Assembly (NCBI RefSeq): GCF_026151205.1
Contig: NC_087076.1
Coordinates: 8,966,902 to 9,030,901 of the forward strand
Reading direction: 5' to 3'
Source: Bolinopsis microptera
Taxonomy: Eukaryota > Ctenophora > Tentaculata > Lobata > Bolinopsidae
Length of the DNA: 64,000 nt
Of the stretch, positions 50,101 through 63,262 are shown in pieces. The translations under genes were made by a program, and so were the position numbers. Each line of letters begins with the position of its first letter. The stretch's first letter is position 1. The notes below the pieces were generated by a model. The model worked only from the letters and a program-made list of their open reading frames with translations, was not told the origin of the DNA and made no database searches.

Positions 50101-53100
50101 GCAATATCTTTGTCGCATACGAGCGGGGTAGTAAATATTGTGTTTCGTTTCGTACTTTAGTGCTTGTTCTGTTCAGATAGTTGAAAGTTGTATTATTACT
50201 GACAAACCTTTCTAACCAGATCTGGCTCCTATACCGAAGAAGTACGTTCTTATCGGGGATACGGACATTATATTGACGACCACTTTTACTGGACAGAAGC
50301 CTCTAGCAGCTAAGTGGTCGAACGAAGCGGGCGATGAACTGGTCACTGGTGCAGATTATACTGTAGTGGGTGACGTCAGCGCTGATAACGGACCTTATAC
50401 CCTTAGTTTATTAATTAAAACTGTGTCTGCTAGTACTCCTGTCGGTTTTTATGTCGAGCTCAACCTAGCTCCTGAATGTGATGGATTGGCTGTGATGAAC
50501 CAGTACACAGAAGATGCTGAGCTCGAGATACTAGGTTAGTGATTAACATTTGCAGTAGTGTTGCCATGGTAACAATAGAGGTTAATTGTCTTACATTTGA
50601 TCCTTATCTCTGACAGATGGTTTGTCAGTACTATCATACTGCATTCAAAGATCGATAAATAGTAGTCGCTGAGTTACATAAAACTCAGTTCAGTCTGTGT
50701 GCTTTACTTAATCTGTAAACTTCGTGACTATTAAAGTTACTTGAAACTCAACTTAATCTGTAAACTTCGTGACTATTAAAGTTACTTGAAACTCAACTTA
50801 ATCTGTAAACTTCGTGACTACTTTTAAATATCCATTCCTCAGAAGCCTCAGTACTTGATTGTAAGTTATCGTGCTATTACAACCTTACCACCTTGCCACA
50901 TATCTCATTTAAAAACATTCAACCATTTCAATACGGTGTAGGGATATTATTTCGAACAAATCGCAATTTCACGTAAAAGACTTCGGGTGTTTGCTTTGAT
51001 TCCGAGATTGTTGCAGTGACCCTAGAATTAGGAGATTATCAAACTTGTTCCTCATGACCATCTTTGTCCATAAAAAACAACTATAACCTAAAACTAACAA
51101 CAACTAACAACATTCATGCGCTAACATCTAGCTACTAACAAATTACACTTCCCTTCAAAAACAAGACTAAATGCACTGTGCAGCTACTTTACAGAACTAT
51201 ATACAGTTCTATTAGCTATCGCTATTATACAACTGCAGTTGTGTTAGTAGCAGTGACAATATCGCTCTATAACGCGTTCATTGAGAAGCTTCTTTAGAGT
51301 TTAAAAACTCCTTAAAGTAAAGTTAAAAGACATTAGCAGTTGTGTAGCCCTTACACTCATCATCCCAGCCGCTACAATCAGCACTGACGCTACAGAGTTT
51401 AAAGCTGAGAACGACTACGCGTTTGAAGGTTCTGATGTAAAGTTTACATGTCTCTACTCCAACCCATCAGACCAAGCAGCCCCCGCTGTCACCTGGACTG
51501 CTACTGCTACTAACGGTGGGGCAGCTATCTCTACCGGAACACCTGATAACAGCGCCGCAGCCAGTAGTCCGGTAAGTAGTTTCATGGTGGCAGTTGTTAT
51601 GGTAACAGTAGTGTTGTCATGTTAACATTAGTGTTGTCATGGTAACAGTAGTGTTGTCATGGTAACAGTAGTGTTGTCACGGTAACACTAGTGTTGTCAC
51701 GGTAACAGTAGTGTTGTCATGGCACCAGTAGTGTTGTCATGGCACCAGTAGTGTTGTCATGGTAACAGTAGAGTTGTCATGGTAACAGTAGTGTTGTCAT
51801 GGTAACAGTAGTGTTGTCATGGTAACAGTAGTGTTGTCATGGTAACAGTAGTGTTGTCATGGTAACAGTAGTGTTGTCATGGTAACAGTAGTGTTGTCAT
51901 GGGAACAGTAGTGTTGTCATGGTAACAGTAGTGTTGTCATGTTAACAGTAGTGTTGTCATGGTAACAGTAGTGTTGTCATGGTAATTGGTAATAGTAGGG
52001 TAAGTACTAATCTGAATACCAGATCTAACTATAATAATTGTTATTCAGGAAGGAAAAGTAGTGATAACTTTGTCGAGTGTAACAGTTGACGGACACAGTG
52101 GTACTTACAAGTGTGACGCAGCGTACCCCAACTCTATTGGAACTGCTGCTTCTTCTATTAGAAATCTCCATGTTATAGGTATGTTTCAACTTGGTCCTCC
52201 ATCTAGATTTTAATTTCTACTTTATATTCCTTCTATATAATAAGAGGTTATCTGTGTGGTGTGTGGTGTTGGTAACCAGAATATTGTGCAGGATTCAAGC
52301 CACTAACCACTACATACGTGGGAGAAGGAGGTGACACTAAGGTCACGTGCACCTTTACTGGCAAGACCGGTGTTGTTACCTGGTCACAGACCGGGAACAC
52401 CAAGGATCTCTCCTCCAACGTCAATACTGGGTAAATACTTACTTGCTGTGTTCTACTAACTGTTACGTAACAACTAACTGTTACTTAACAACTAACTGTT
52501 ACTTAACAACTAACTGTTACTTAGCAACTAACTGTTACTTAGCAACTAACTGTTACTTAGCAACTAACTGTTACTTAGCAACTAACTGTTACTTAGCAAC
52601 TAACTGTTACTTAGCAACTAACTGTTACTTAGCAACTAACTGTTACTTAGCAACTAACTGTTACTTAGCAACTAACTGTTACTTAGCAACTAACTGTTAC
52701 TTAGCAACTAACTGTTACTTAGCAACTAACTGTTACTTAGCAACTAACTGTTACTTAGCAACTAACTGTTACTTAGCAACTAACTGTTACTTAGCAACTA
52801 ACTGTTACTTAGCAACTAACTGTTACTTAGCAACTAATATCTCTATCCCAAGTAACTATGAGAATGGTGAGATAACAAGTGAATTGTCCTTAACAAACGC
52901 CCAACACGCAACTGATGAGGGTCAATATAGTTGTACTATGAAATACAGTGAGATTACTGAGGAGAAAGAACTTCAGCCCTGGCTCAAAATTATGAGTAAG
53001 TACTTTATACTCAATAAGTTAGGATTGACAATTAATGTCAAATCAAAGAATTTGTTTATCTCAATTATTATATTCTCAATTATATAAGTCTAAATTTTCA

Positions 53101-56100
53101 AAAAATGAAATAAAACTTGTATCATTGATGTACCAAAATCCATAATCATGGGTAGAGTGGACCGCTGCCAGTGTCTCTCTTTCCCAAGAAAAGCGAGCGA
53201 CCGATTTCATTCTGGGTATAATTTTGCATTTGCAGACGGTCAATCAAATTAATATCATTTCCTTTTGGTTGGGAAAGAGAGACTGGCAGCGGGCCACTCT
53301 ACCCATGATTATGGATTGTGGTAAAATATCATCTCTTTTTGCCTGCTGAGTCTTAATGCCTGAAAAACAATAAAGGGGGTAAATAGTAAAGGGGGTATAA
53401 TAGTGAAGGGGGTAAATAGTATAGTGAATATAAGAGGCGCGGTCATGCTTGCCAGCAGGGTGATGGATGTCGATTAAGTCGGTGATTTGAGAGTGAAAAT
53501 ACTATTGTAAAGTTGTGAATCAGTCACATTAGAAATAGAGCTGACTGGTATGTTCTATAATTAGATCCTGTACAGTTTACACATTATACATACATGCTAC
53601 AATATTTAAAACAAACTATATGTTTACTCTGTCACATCATTAGTAAAATACAGCCCTCTCTTTGTGTTTTGGTCACATGTCAATTTACACGGAAATACAA
53701 CACGACAGTGAGTTACAAGCATTTCCATAGTTTCAAGCATTACCACAGTTACAAGCATTACCACAGTTACAAGCATTACCCACAGTTACAAGCATTTCCA
53801 TAGTTACAAGCATTACCACAGTTACAATCATTACCCACAGTTACAAGCATTACCCACAGTTACTAGGGTTACCATGGTTACATCTGAGGATTAAAAGTAG
53901 TGAAACTGCTTTACTAAAAGCAAATCCTCTTTCATCCTCTCTGGAGCAAGATGATTTGTTAAAAACACGAAAAAAAATAGTCAGTCAATCACGCACTGTT
54001 ATTTTCATAAATATCTTACTTGCTCGTAGAATCATCTCTTCGATTGTAGCCGTAAGTATCTCTCGTGGTGATATTACCTTATATGGTAGCATGTCTAACC
54101 AGTGCATAATTTCAGGGATAACAGAAGTGACCGCTGTGCCAGTGTACAACGTGTTAGCAGCTAAGTTCGACCTCTCTTGCAAGATCTCGTGGGACGTAGC
54201 AGACTTATCGTACACTCCTACCGTAACCTGGCAACTGACCGACACAGCAGGAGCCCCTAAAGCTCTTACAAACGCCAACACTGATAAATACACCTTCACT
54301 GTAGCCAGTTCTGCAGCTACCGACATGGGCTCCTACCAATGTAAGGTAGATTTCAACGGAGTGGAAGTGACGGGTGATGTCACAGTGTACGTGCGAACAC
54401 CTCCAGTGTTTGCTGTCAGCGTAGCGAATCCTACCGCCTCCAACTTCAACTCTCCCAGCACAGTGGTACTGGGAGCACCTGTAACTCTGAGCTGCACCTT
54501 CTCGGGTGATGCTACAGGGGATGTACTGTGGTATGAGGGTACCAACATCCTCACTGACACTAGTCTCTACACTCTAGATGCCGCTGCACATACTACTTAC
54601 GGTGCTACCAGCAGTGCTGTCATTCTGTCAGTTATAGATGCTACACACGAAGGAACCTACAAGTGTAAGTCCACTTACACGTCCGACAGTGTAGATACAG
54701 AGTCCAACGCCCTGACTCTCTCTGTGTTGGGAGCTACTGGAGTCACCAGCTCTAAACGGTTTGCTAACAAAGGGGACGACATCACCTTTACTTGTAACTA
54801 TTTGGAGCTAACAGGAGATGACTCCCCTGCTACATGGTCTGTACAGGGAGACGCCCTAACCAAGGCTGCAACCAACACGGCTACCTCTAGTGAGTTTACT
54901 GTTACCGGGGCAACTGTGGAGAGCAACGGAAAAGCAACGTGTACCGTGACCTACAGTAACTCTCTGACTAACTCTGTGGAAGTGGATCAGTATGTGAGGG
55001 ACACAGTGTTTGGAAATGTTATTGATGGAAAGTTGTATGCTCTGAAGGGTGCACAAGCTGTACTCACATGTGTTATACATGGTGACGGTCTTAAGGAAGA
55101 TATTGAATGGACTCCAGCAGGTAATATTTGTAAACATTATCTTATTATTGATGAAGGCTTAGTCCTGTTATTTTCGTATATGTTGTGTAGGATTTTAATT
55201 ATGAACCTAGTAAACCCAAACCTTTTTTACTGGATAAATACGATTAAGCTATATGATAAGAATGCATTGGATCTTGATTTGGTTTGTGACTAAGATGTCA
55301 AATTACCATAATACACCCCAACAGGAACTGCAAACACAGAAACATATACATCAGAGTCCACCTCCTCTACCTATACAATAACCTCTGTTGCTGAGGCTGA
55401 TGAAGTGGAATACACTTGCTCAGGACGATATTCAGAGGACGATGTTAAATCTACTGCTGCTCAAACTCTCACTGTCCTAAGTTAGTTTTACTTATTACAA
55501 TTTCTTGTTTTCTTAATTTCTTACTGTCCTCAGTTAGTTTTACTTTGTACAACATTTTAGTCTCTTACTGTCCTCAGTTAGTTTTACTAAGTACAACTTT
55601 TTAGTTTCTCGCTTTCCTAAGTTAGTTTTACTTTAGTACTAGGCTAATCCCATTAGTATTTAAAGTATGTCCCACGCCTGTCAAGATGATTTCCAACTTG
55701 GATATCATCCGACACACATTATATATTACCCTTATAACTTGGCATTACCTTTATTACCCTTCTCAGAGGTAACGGTGACTGGAACTTCTCCTGTGAACAA
55801 GGCTGGGGACACTACTCTCACTTGTGACCCTGTTGACGTCGCCTCTACCTACTCCTGGACAAAGGTACAACACTTTCACTTTCACTTTTACTTTCGCTTT
55901 CACTTTCACTTGTTTGGGCTAGAAACAAAGGGACTGCGCTGTTCAGATCTCCCAATTTATCATCTTTATATTGAGTATTATAGAGTAGAAGGTGCGACTT
56001 AAAGAAGGTCAATATGACAATAAACTAATATCTCCTGTTCCCAGGGAGCAAACCCAATAAATGGCGAGACAGGGAACACCCTAATACTGAGTGGAGTGGA

Positions 56101-59100
56101 CTTCACTGCAGCTGCTGATTACAAGTGTACTGTAGTCTACCTTCACAGTCTTGGTACTTTGGAGAGTGAGGCTTTCCCCGTCTTCGTTCAAGGTAACGTC
56201 CACTTTCACTTTCTACTTTCGGTATTTTTGTCTTCGTTCAAAGTCAGGAGGGTTTTTAATGCGTTTTCAAGCAGGTTTATTGTGGATGAAAATTTGAATT
56301 TTTAGAACCTTATAAACAAATAACTTGACCCTTTCCCACAGGTTTTGTTAGTTTGGAACAAGGACCTAAAGTTGGATCATACAATGAGGTAGGAGAGACG
56401 ATCACACTAAAAGCTACGATAACATCTCCAACATCCCCGGACACATTCAAGCTGTACAAGGGAGACGATACCGACGTCACACCTATCACTAACACTCCTG
56501 CTCCCACTCAAAATGCAGTCGACCAAGTAAGTAGTAAAACACTATGGTCCTGATTAGGGCGCCAATAAAATGTTATTTAGCATGTTTTTATATTTCTCAT
56601 CTCGTGTTCATTCTCGATGGAGTTTAAAATTTAAAGATATTCAGTTCTCTCTTTAAATTAACATCGGCTGAATAGGTGCTTCTGAATTCCTCAATAATTC
56701 AAATAAACTCCACCATTCCACAGTCCTGGGATGTGGAAATAGAGTTCCTGGCTACTAAAGTAGCGGGAAAGACAGTGGCTTACAAGCTGGTTGTGGAGAA
56801 CACTGGTAGTATCGAAAGTACTGTCTCTATTGACGTATTCGGTTAGTACTAACGTAACAGCAATTCTTAGAAATATATTTTGGATTCTCTCTGTCCAACA
56901 ATGGTTAAGATATTTAAAACTAAAATAAATCCCCCAGAGAAGTGTCCAGTAGAGGCAGTAGCAGATATCACAGCTCTGGACGGAACACCACTAGACCACA
57001 TGGGCACAATATCTAATTTGGAGTGTACTGGAGGTAAAAGTCTGCTGGGGTCCCCGGCTGCTGCCTGTAATGACGGTGTCCTCACTTGGTCTGCCCCTCT
57101 TTCTGCTCAGCCTGAGTGTATTGGTGAGTTTACTGGTTTATTAGCGCCGGGCATATACATCTCCTATCTGTTGTAATGAGCGATCTTTAGTAGTTTATAT
57201 AAACCTAACACTGATCACAATTAAAGTGGGTAATTCTGGGAATCCTTGTATCTAACTCATTGTATTTTCAGAACTCGGTAAGTCGATAGGGGATACGTAA
57301 GTTATCATTTTATTAAATATTATCGTCATTAGCTTCATTCGATCTTTTAATTATTTTGTAATTTAATCAAAGAAACGATGATATTACGAACATGACACCT
57401 CTTTGCATGACGTCACACACCACGTGACATGACTTCACACACCACGTGACATGACGTCACACGCCACGTTGCATGACGTCACACACCACGTGACATGACT
57501 TCACACACCACGTGACATGACGTCACACGCCACGTTGCATGACGTCACACACCACGTGACATGACGTCACACACCACGTGACATGACGTCACACACTACG
57601 TGACATGCCGTCAAACGCCACGTGACATGACGTCACACGTCACGATGCATGACGTCACACGCCACGTTGTATGACGTCACACGCCACGTGACATGACGTC
57701 ACACGCCACCTCACTGCCTGTTTCTCTCAGCGGTACAAACAGATCCTGTAGACCAGCTTGTGGAGATCGGCAAGGAAACTACAATGTCCTGTTCGTCCAT
57801 CACTACTCCTGTTACTGTAGCCAGTGTGGAGTGGTTCAATGGGGATGGCGTTGTGCATACTGATACTAACCCTGCTGCTGTTCAAGAGAGTGGTTAGTAA
57901 CACTGCTTTATTTACCATTCCTATCTAATTAAGTAATTTTCAAAACTTTATAATTATAGGCATATTATTGTCAGAAGATAACTTGAGATGATTTTATTTC
58001 AAATGTCACCGCCACTTCTAGTTTCAGTCCATTCTTAAGTAAAACGATAAAACCTCGTGTTTCAAATCTTACATAACTGTTACAGGTGGAACCCGTAACG
58101 TCTACACAAGTAACTACAAGATAACAGGAGCGAATGCTCTCAACGAAGTGTCTTACGGGTGTAGAATGATAACTGACGCTGACAAGACTGTCGAGTCTCA
58201 TTTAGCTAAAGTTTACATTGTCGGTAAGTGTTAACAAACATTGAGTTTATGGTTGGTTTTACGTCGACAAAAGTAAAGCTGAGTTTTTGTAACAATTTTT
58301 ATTTTTTGAAGAGAGGTTAGGCCTGGATGGCCCACGAGAGGATAGCATGTGGATGCTCTGCCTGCCTTTGGGGTATGGCAAGTGGCAACCCTGGTGGAGG
58401 TTGCCGGAGAAATCAAAGTGAAAAGTTGAGGATGGTGTTATGAGGGGAGATGAGTCATTAGTTATGCAGAGTTATGCAGAACATTAAGATTTTCCCTTTG
58501 TTGCTAGCCTTATCTGATATTGTTACGATGATAACAGCATTATAAATTTTGGATATAATCCGACTATTCTGTCAGGTATTAAGTCCATCACTTCCACTTA
58601 TCCTGGACAGTACTTTGAGAGCGACAACAGTGGAGTTGCTGACTACTCAGAGACGGGCACTATCAAATTTGAGGTAAGTTTTTAGTTAGTTTCTATAAGT
58701 TATATTCTTAATAGTTACTAGTTAGATTCTAGTTAGTTTCTAGTGGGTGACTAGTTAGTTCCTGGTTACTTTTATTTAGTTTCTAGTTAGTTTCAAGTTA
58801 GTTTATAATTAGTGCGTGAAGAAGCAACATCACGTGATATTGTATATTTATCTTATCTCTAATATACTCTGTACAGGTGTACGTTGGACCAGGTGTGAGT
58901 TCACAGACAAGCAAACTTGAAATAGGAGGCGCTGATGTTGTAGTCACCTTCACTTCAGGGACTGAGACTGACAACTTGGTGAGTCGCTGATTCCTTCCTT
59001 TTATACTTTACCTCTCGCGGGTACTTCATTTTTAAAAGTCTTCCCGGGCTCCTGAACTTAATAAAATATCTTATTATTAAATACCTCACTCCAAACTGTA

Positions 59101-62100
59101 AGTATATAAACTCTGCCCAGATGCCCTACTCTTACACGATAGCAGAGGAAAACAAGAAAACAGGGACTTACACAGTGACTGTAACTTACACCAAACCAAC
59201 TGATGCTAACGGTGACGCTTCTTACTCAACAACTATCTTCCTTCCTGTGTATCGTAAGTTTACAAATTGGTCTGAAACGAAAGTTAATATAAATACCGTC
59301 TTGTGGAACATGTAAAACACAACTATTGTACTACTTACACCAGAAACTTTTTGATTATTTTAGTGTCATGTTTGTTAAAACCTGTTATCTAAAACACGTC
59401 CCCCGTTAGAGTTCTGTAAGGTGACAGAGTTACCAGACGTAGAACGAGGCAGCTGGACTCCTGGGGACAAGGTGGACCACAGAGGCTACGCTACTCTCTC
59501 TTGTGCTGACGACGCAGACGGCAATAAATGGTAACACGCTGTTTTTAGTGGGGGCGGAAGGGGGGGGCCTTAGTTTGTTAACTTGTTTTTATTATGTACC
59601 TGCTTGCACCTAAGGTTTCGGTGTTAAAGTGGAATTTTGCGGCCGCTGTTTTACCGCTCAGAACTTGTTTAGTAATATTCACAACCATACTGGAAACTAC
59701 TTCTAAAACTTTAAATAGTATGTCACATTGCCACTACTTCTAAAACTTTGAATAATCTGTCAGGTACATGAAAGGAGACGGTGTAGCCCAATGCCTAATG
59801 GGATCAGAGAACTTCCAGTGGGAAACCCTAACTCCAGCCCCGACCTGTAACCCACAGTCAGAGCTGGTGGAGAAGTGTGGATTGTTGGAGGAACCGGAGT
59901 TTGGAGACGTGGTTTATAAGGATGAGAACACAGCCTACTTCACGTGTGGTGCCGGGTACACTCTCATCGGGGCAGAGCAGGTACATACTGCACCATTACA
60001 TAGTGAAATAGTGAAATACTGCACCATTGCATAGTGAAATAGTATAATACTGCATCATTGCATAGTTTTACATAATTGTTGCTGTCTGTGATTTTAGTAT
60101 TCACCATCTCGCTCCACCAGGAATACACGTGTGACTCAGACACGGGGGCTTGGTCTATCATTACTAAAGATAACCCTAACGGACATCCTCCTAAATGTCA
60201 AGGTAAGCATCATTTTATAGGACCAAACCAAATATTGCTCTTGTTTTCTTTTTGTGAACCCACAAACTCTGACAACGTATGGAGCTTGATTGACAAAATG
60301 GTGATGCCATAATCATTGTATTGGTTCCTTGACCCTTCTTGAAAATCAAAATTATATATATTATAATAAATTTTAAACAAGTAACTGCATGAGTCTGATT
60401 ACAGCTTTATTTTCAGCAACTGTCGCCGCTGTAACTAGACACGTGATAGTATCCGGTATGGAGATAACTGTAAGCGAGAATGTGTGCTCTGACGAGGCCG
60501 GAAAAGACAGAGTTTCAAATGCTTTGAAGGCGTATTTAGAGGATGAGGATATAGTGAGGTGCACTGTTGAGAGCTATTGTACCTGGGAGGACTTTACTTG
60601 TACTGCCGCTGATTCATTACTCACTGTCGGCTTCAAGCTGAGCCAAATCACCTCTCTCAACGATAAAACTGTTGTAACGGAAGATGAGGCTAGGATCAAA
60701 TCCCAGGCCCCTACAAAGACATTCCAAGTGAACACTGAATCAAATAAGCGAGCTATTGTCTCTGCTACGATCAATAAAGTAACAACAGATGTAGCTACAA
60801 CCTGTTCTGCAGGATATGCTAGAATTGATAACTCTTGTTCTTCCTGTCCGTCCGGGTGGGGTTACGCTGGTGACACGTGTGTTCCTTGCTCTATTGGTTC
60901 CTATAGTACCGGTAACTCTATCTCCGCTTGTACACAGTGTACGGACGCTAAAACTACATACAATATCGGCTCCACATTGGCGGCTGCATGTGTGGAGGGT
61001 GCTGCAGTGTGTACTATAGGGGTTGCTGCGGGAGTCGCTACTTTTGTACCTCCCACTGGATCTCGAGTAGAGTTCGATAAGCTTATCTCTGTTACGTGTG
61101 GTGTAGGTCATGCTCTTGCTGTGGATGCTGATAACACCTTCAAGTGTGGGGCTACTGCTCCTGCTTGTTACGGTTAGTTATTTTATTAACACCTTCTACT
61201 CCATAGTCTTTAGTCTCAACTTCAGCTCTTATGTCTTAACACGATTTGTGTAGATTAATTGATTTCATGTCCATCTTTAATCTTTATTTATCGAACAAGA
61301 GATCCACTGATTTTAGAGAAACACAGCTTCGCTGTGTCAGCCATCGCTAGATAAACATTGGAGTGTAGAGTTACATAATTAGCTTGAGTCCAAGTCACGA
61401 GTTTACTCTGACGACTGACGCCCACATTATGATAATCATCATGCCCATATTAGGATAGTCACATTTCTTCCCCACAGAGGTATGCTTGTTGGCTGATAGA
61501 TCAACTGACGAGTTGAAAGCTCTGTTTATACACGATAATATTGACGCTACTGGCCAGCTAGTCCACAATGAAAAGATTCAAGTAACCTGTATGGCAGGCT
61601 ACGAACTTGCTGAGGACGAACCCGTCAAATCTTACACTTGTAACGACGGTACTCTACCTGTTTTCCAGGCCTGTATAGGTTAGTACAATGTACATTTAGT
61701 ACATTATGTACATTTAGTACATTATGTACATTTAGTACATTATGTACATTAAGTACATTATGTACATTTATTTAATATATATTATCATTGTATCCTCCTA
61801 ATAGAACAATATATAATATTGTATAGGCGAACTGAGGTTACGTGAATTATATAATAAAATAGTTATTTTTTGAATATACAATTGTGATAAACTTGATCAT
61901 TATCAAACTTTCATAAAACAATTGACGTAAAGTTAATTGTGTTAACTAAAGCAAATACAAAGCTTAAAGGTGTAAGCAAAAGAAAGGTAACGGTAATTAA
62001 AAAGAGGAAGCGTTATAATAGACTCACATTTTACTGTTTGTTTTGAAATCCTTTTATCTTCCGAATCTGAACTGATGTTGAATCTCATTGAATGACCCAG

Positions 62101-63126
62101 TGTAGTGTGTAACACAGGGTCATTCAATGAGATTCAACACCAGAAAGGGCCTGTGTTTAAACTTTCTGGTGAAATCTGATCAATTTCCAATTTTTTCCAA
62201 AATGTTGTTCTTGTATTTAATCAGAAACAGACATGTTGAACACAAAACCAATCACATTCGTTAATCTTAGCTTGCGTAAGCCGTCTTATTGTTGAAAAAT
62301 CTAAAGCCAATATAAGGACTCTATATTATGATGTCACAACATGACAATGTCCTTAAAAGGGTATAATGTTGAACATTGTGCCCTTATTAGGACATCAGGT
62401 GATAGAGTCACTGTGATCAGTGTGCATATTCTGGTCATTTCCCATCACTTAACAGTGTTTCCATGAGTTCTATACTGAATACAGCTCGAGCTACTGAAGC
62501 ATTAGTTGACTATAGCTCGCTTTACTGGATCTTGTTACTTTTAGTGTAATGTCCTGCGATTCAGCTGGTTTCTGAGATTTCTCAAGTTTGTCTGACTGAA
62601 GTGGGAGATTTGCTAGTATGAACTTTATTATTGAGGTTTATCGTTTTTTCGAGTTCTTCGCTGCTCTCTTTTTTAATGTTATTGCGCACACGTACTGGGG
62701 TAAGTGAACTTTAGTCTCTAATCACAAGTGTGTTTTAAGTGTGTTTTTAGTGTGTTTTTAGTGTGTTTTTAGTGTGTTTTAATTATGCTTTTTAAGTGTG
62801 TTTTTAGTGTGTTTTTAGTGTGTTTTTAGTGTGTTTTTAGTGTGTTTTTAGTGTGTTTTTAGTGTGTTTTGAGTGTGTTTTTAATGTGTTTTTAGTGTGT
62901 TTTTAGTGTGTTTTTAGTGTGTTTTGATGTGTTTTGAGTGTGTTTTTAGTGTGTTATTAAGTTATTAGTGTGGTCTCATTTATCTTTACAAATATCGTAA
63001 TTTGTCACCATCTTCCGTCAACAAGGCGGTTAAAACAGAAAGAATGGTGACTAAAATCTCAGGCAGCACAATCTGTGCAATTAACACGTGTTGAGGTGCA
63101 GACGTCTCACGAAATAGCGCCCAATT

Positions 63127-63209
<83 letters not shown>

Positions 63210-63210
63210 C

Positions 63211-63262
<52 letters not shown>

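Noticed and set aside
52347-53087. 246-codon frame with Asn-Cys-Tyr-Leu-Ala-Thr repeats running into exon 19
   Set aside because: It uses a different frame from exon 18 and reads an intronic 18-bp minisatellite; only its end coincides with the true exon 19 frame.
60740-61111. 123-codon minus-strand frame
   Set aside because: Antisense shadow of exon 35, which has cysteine-pattern domains on the plus strand.
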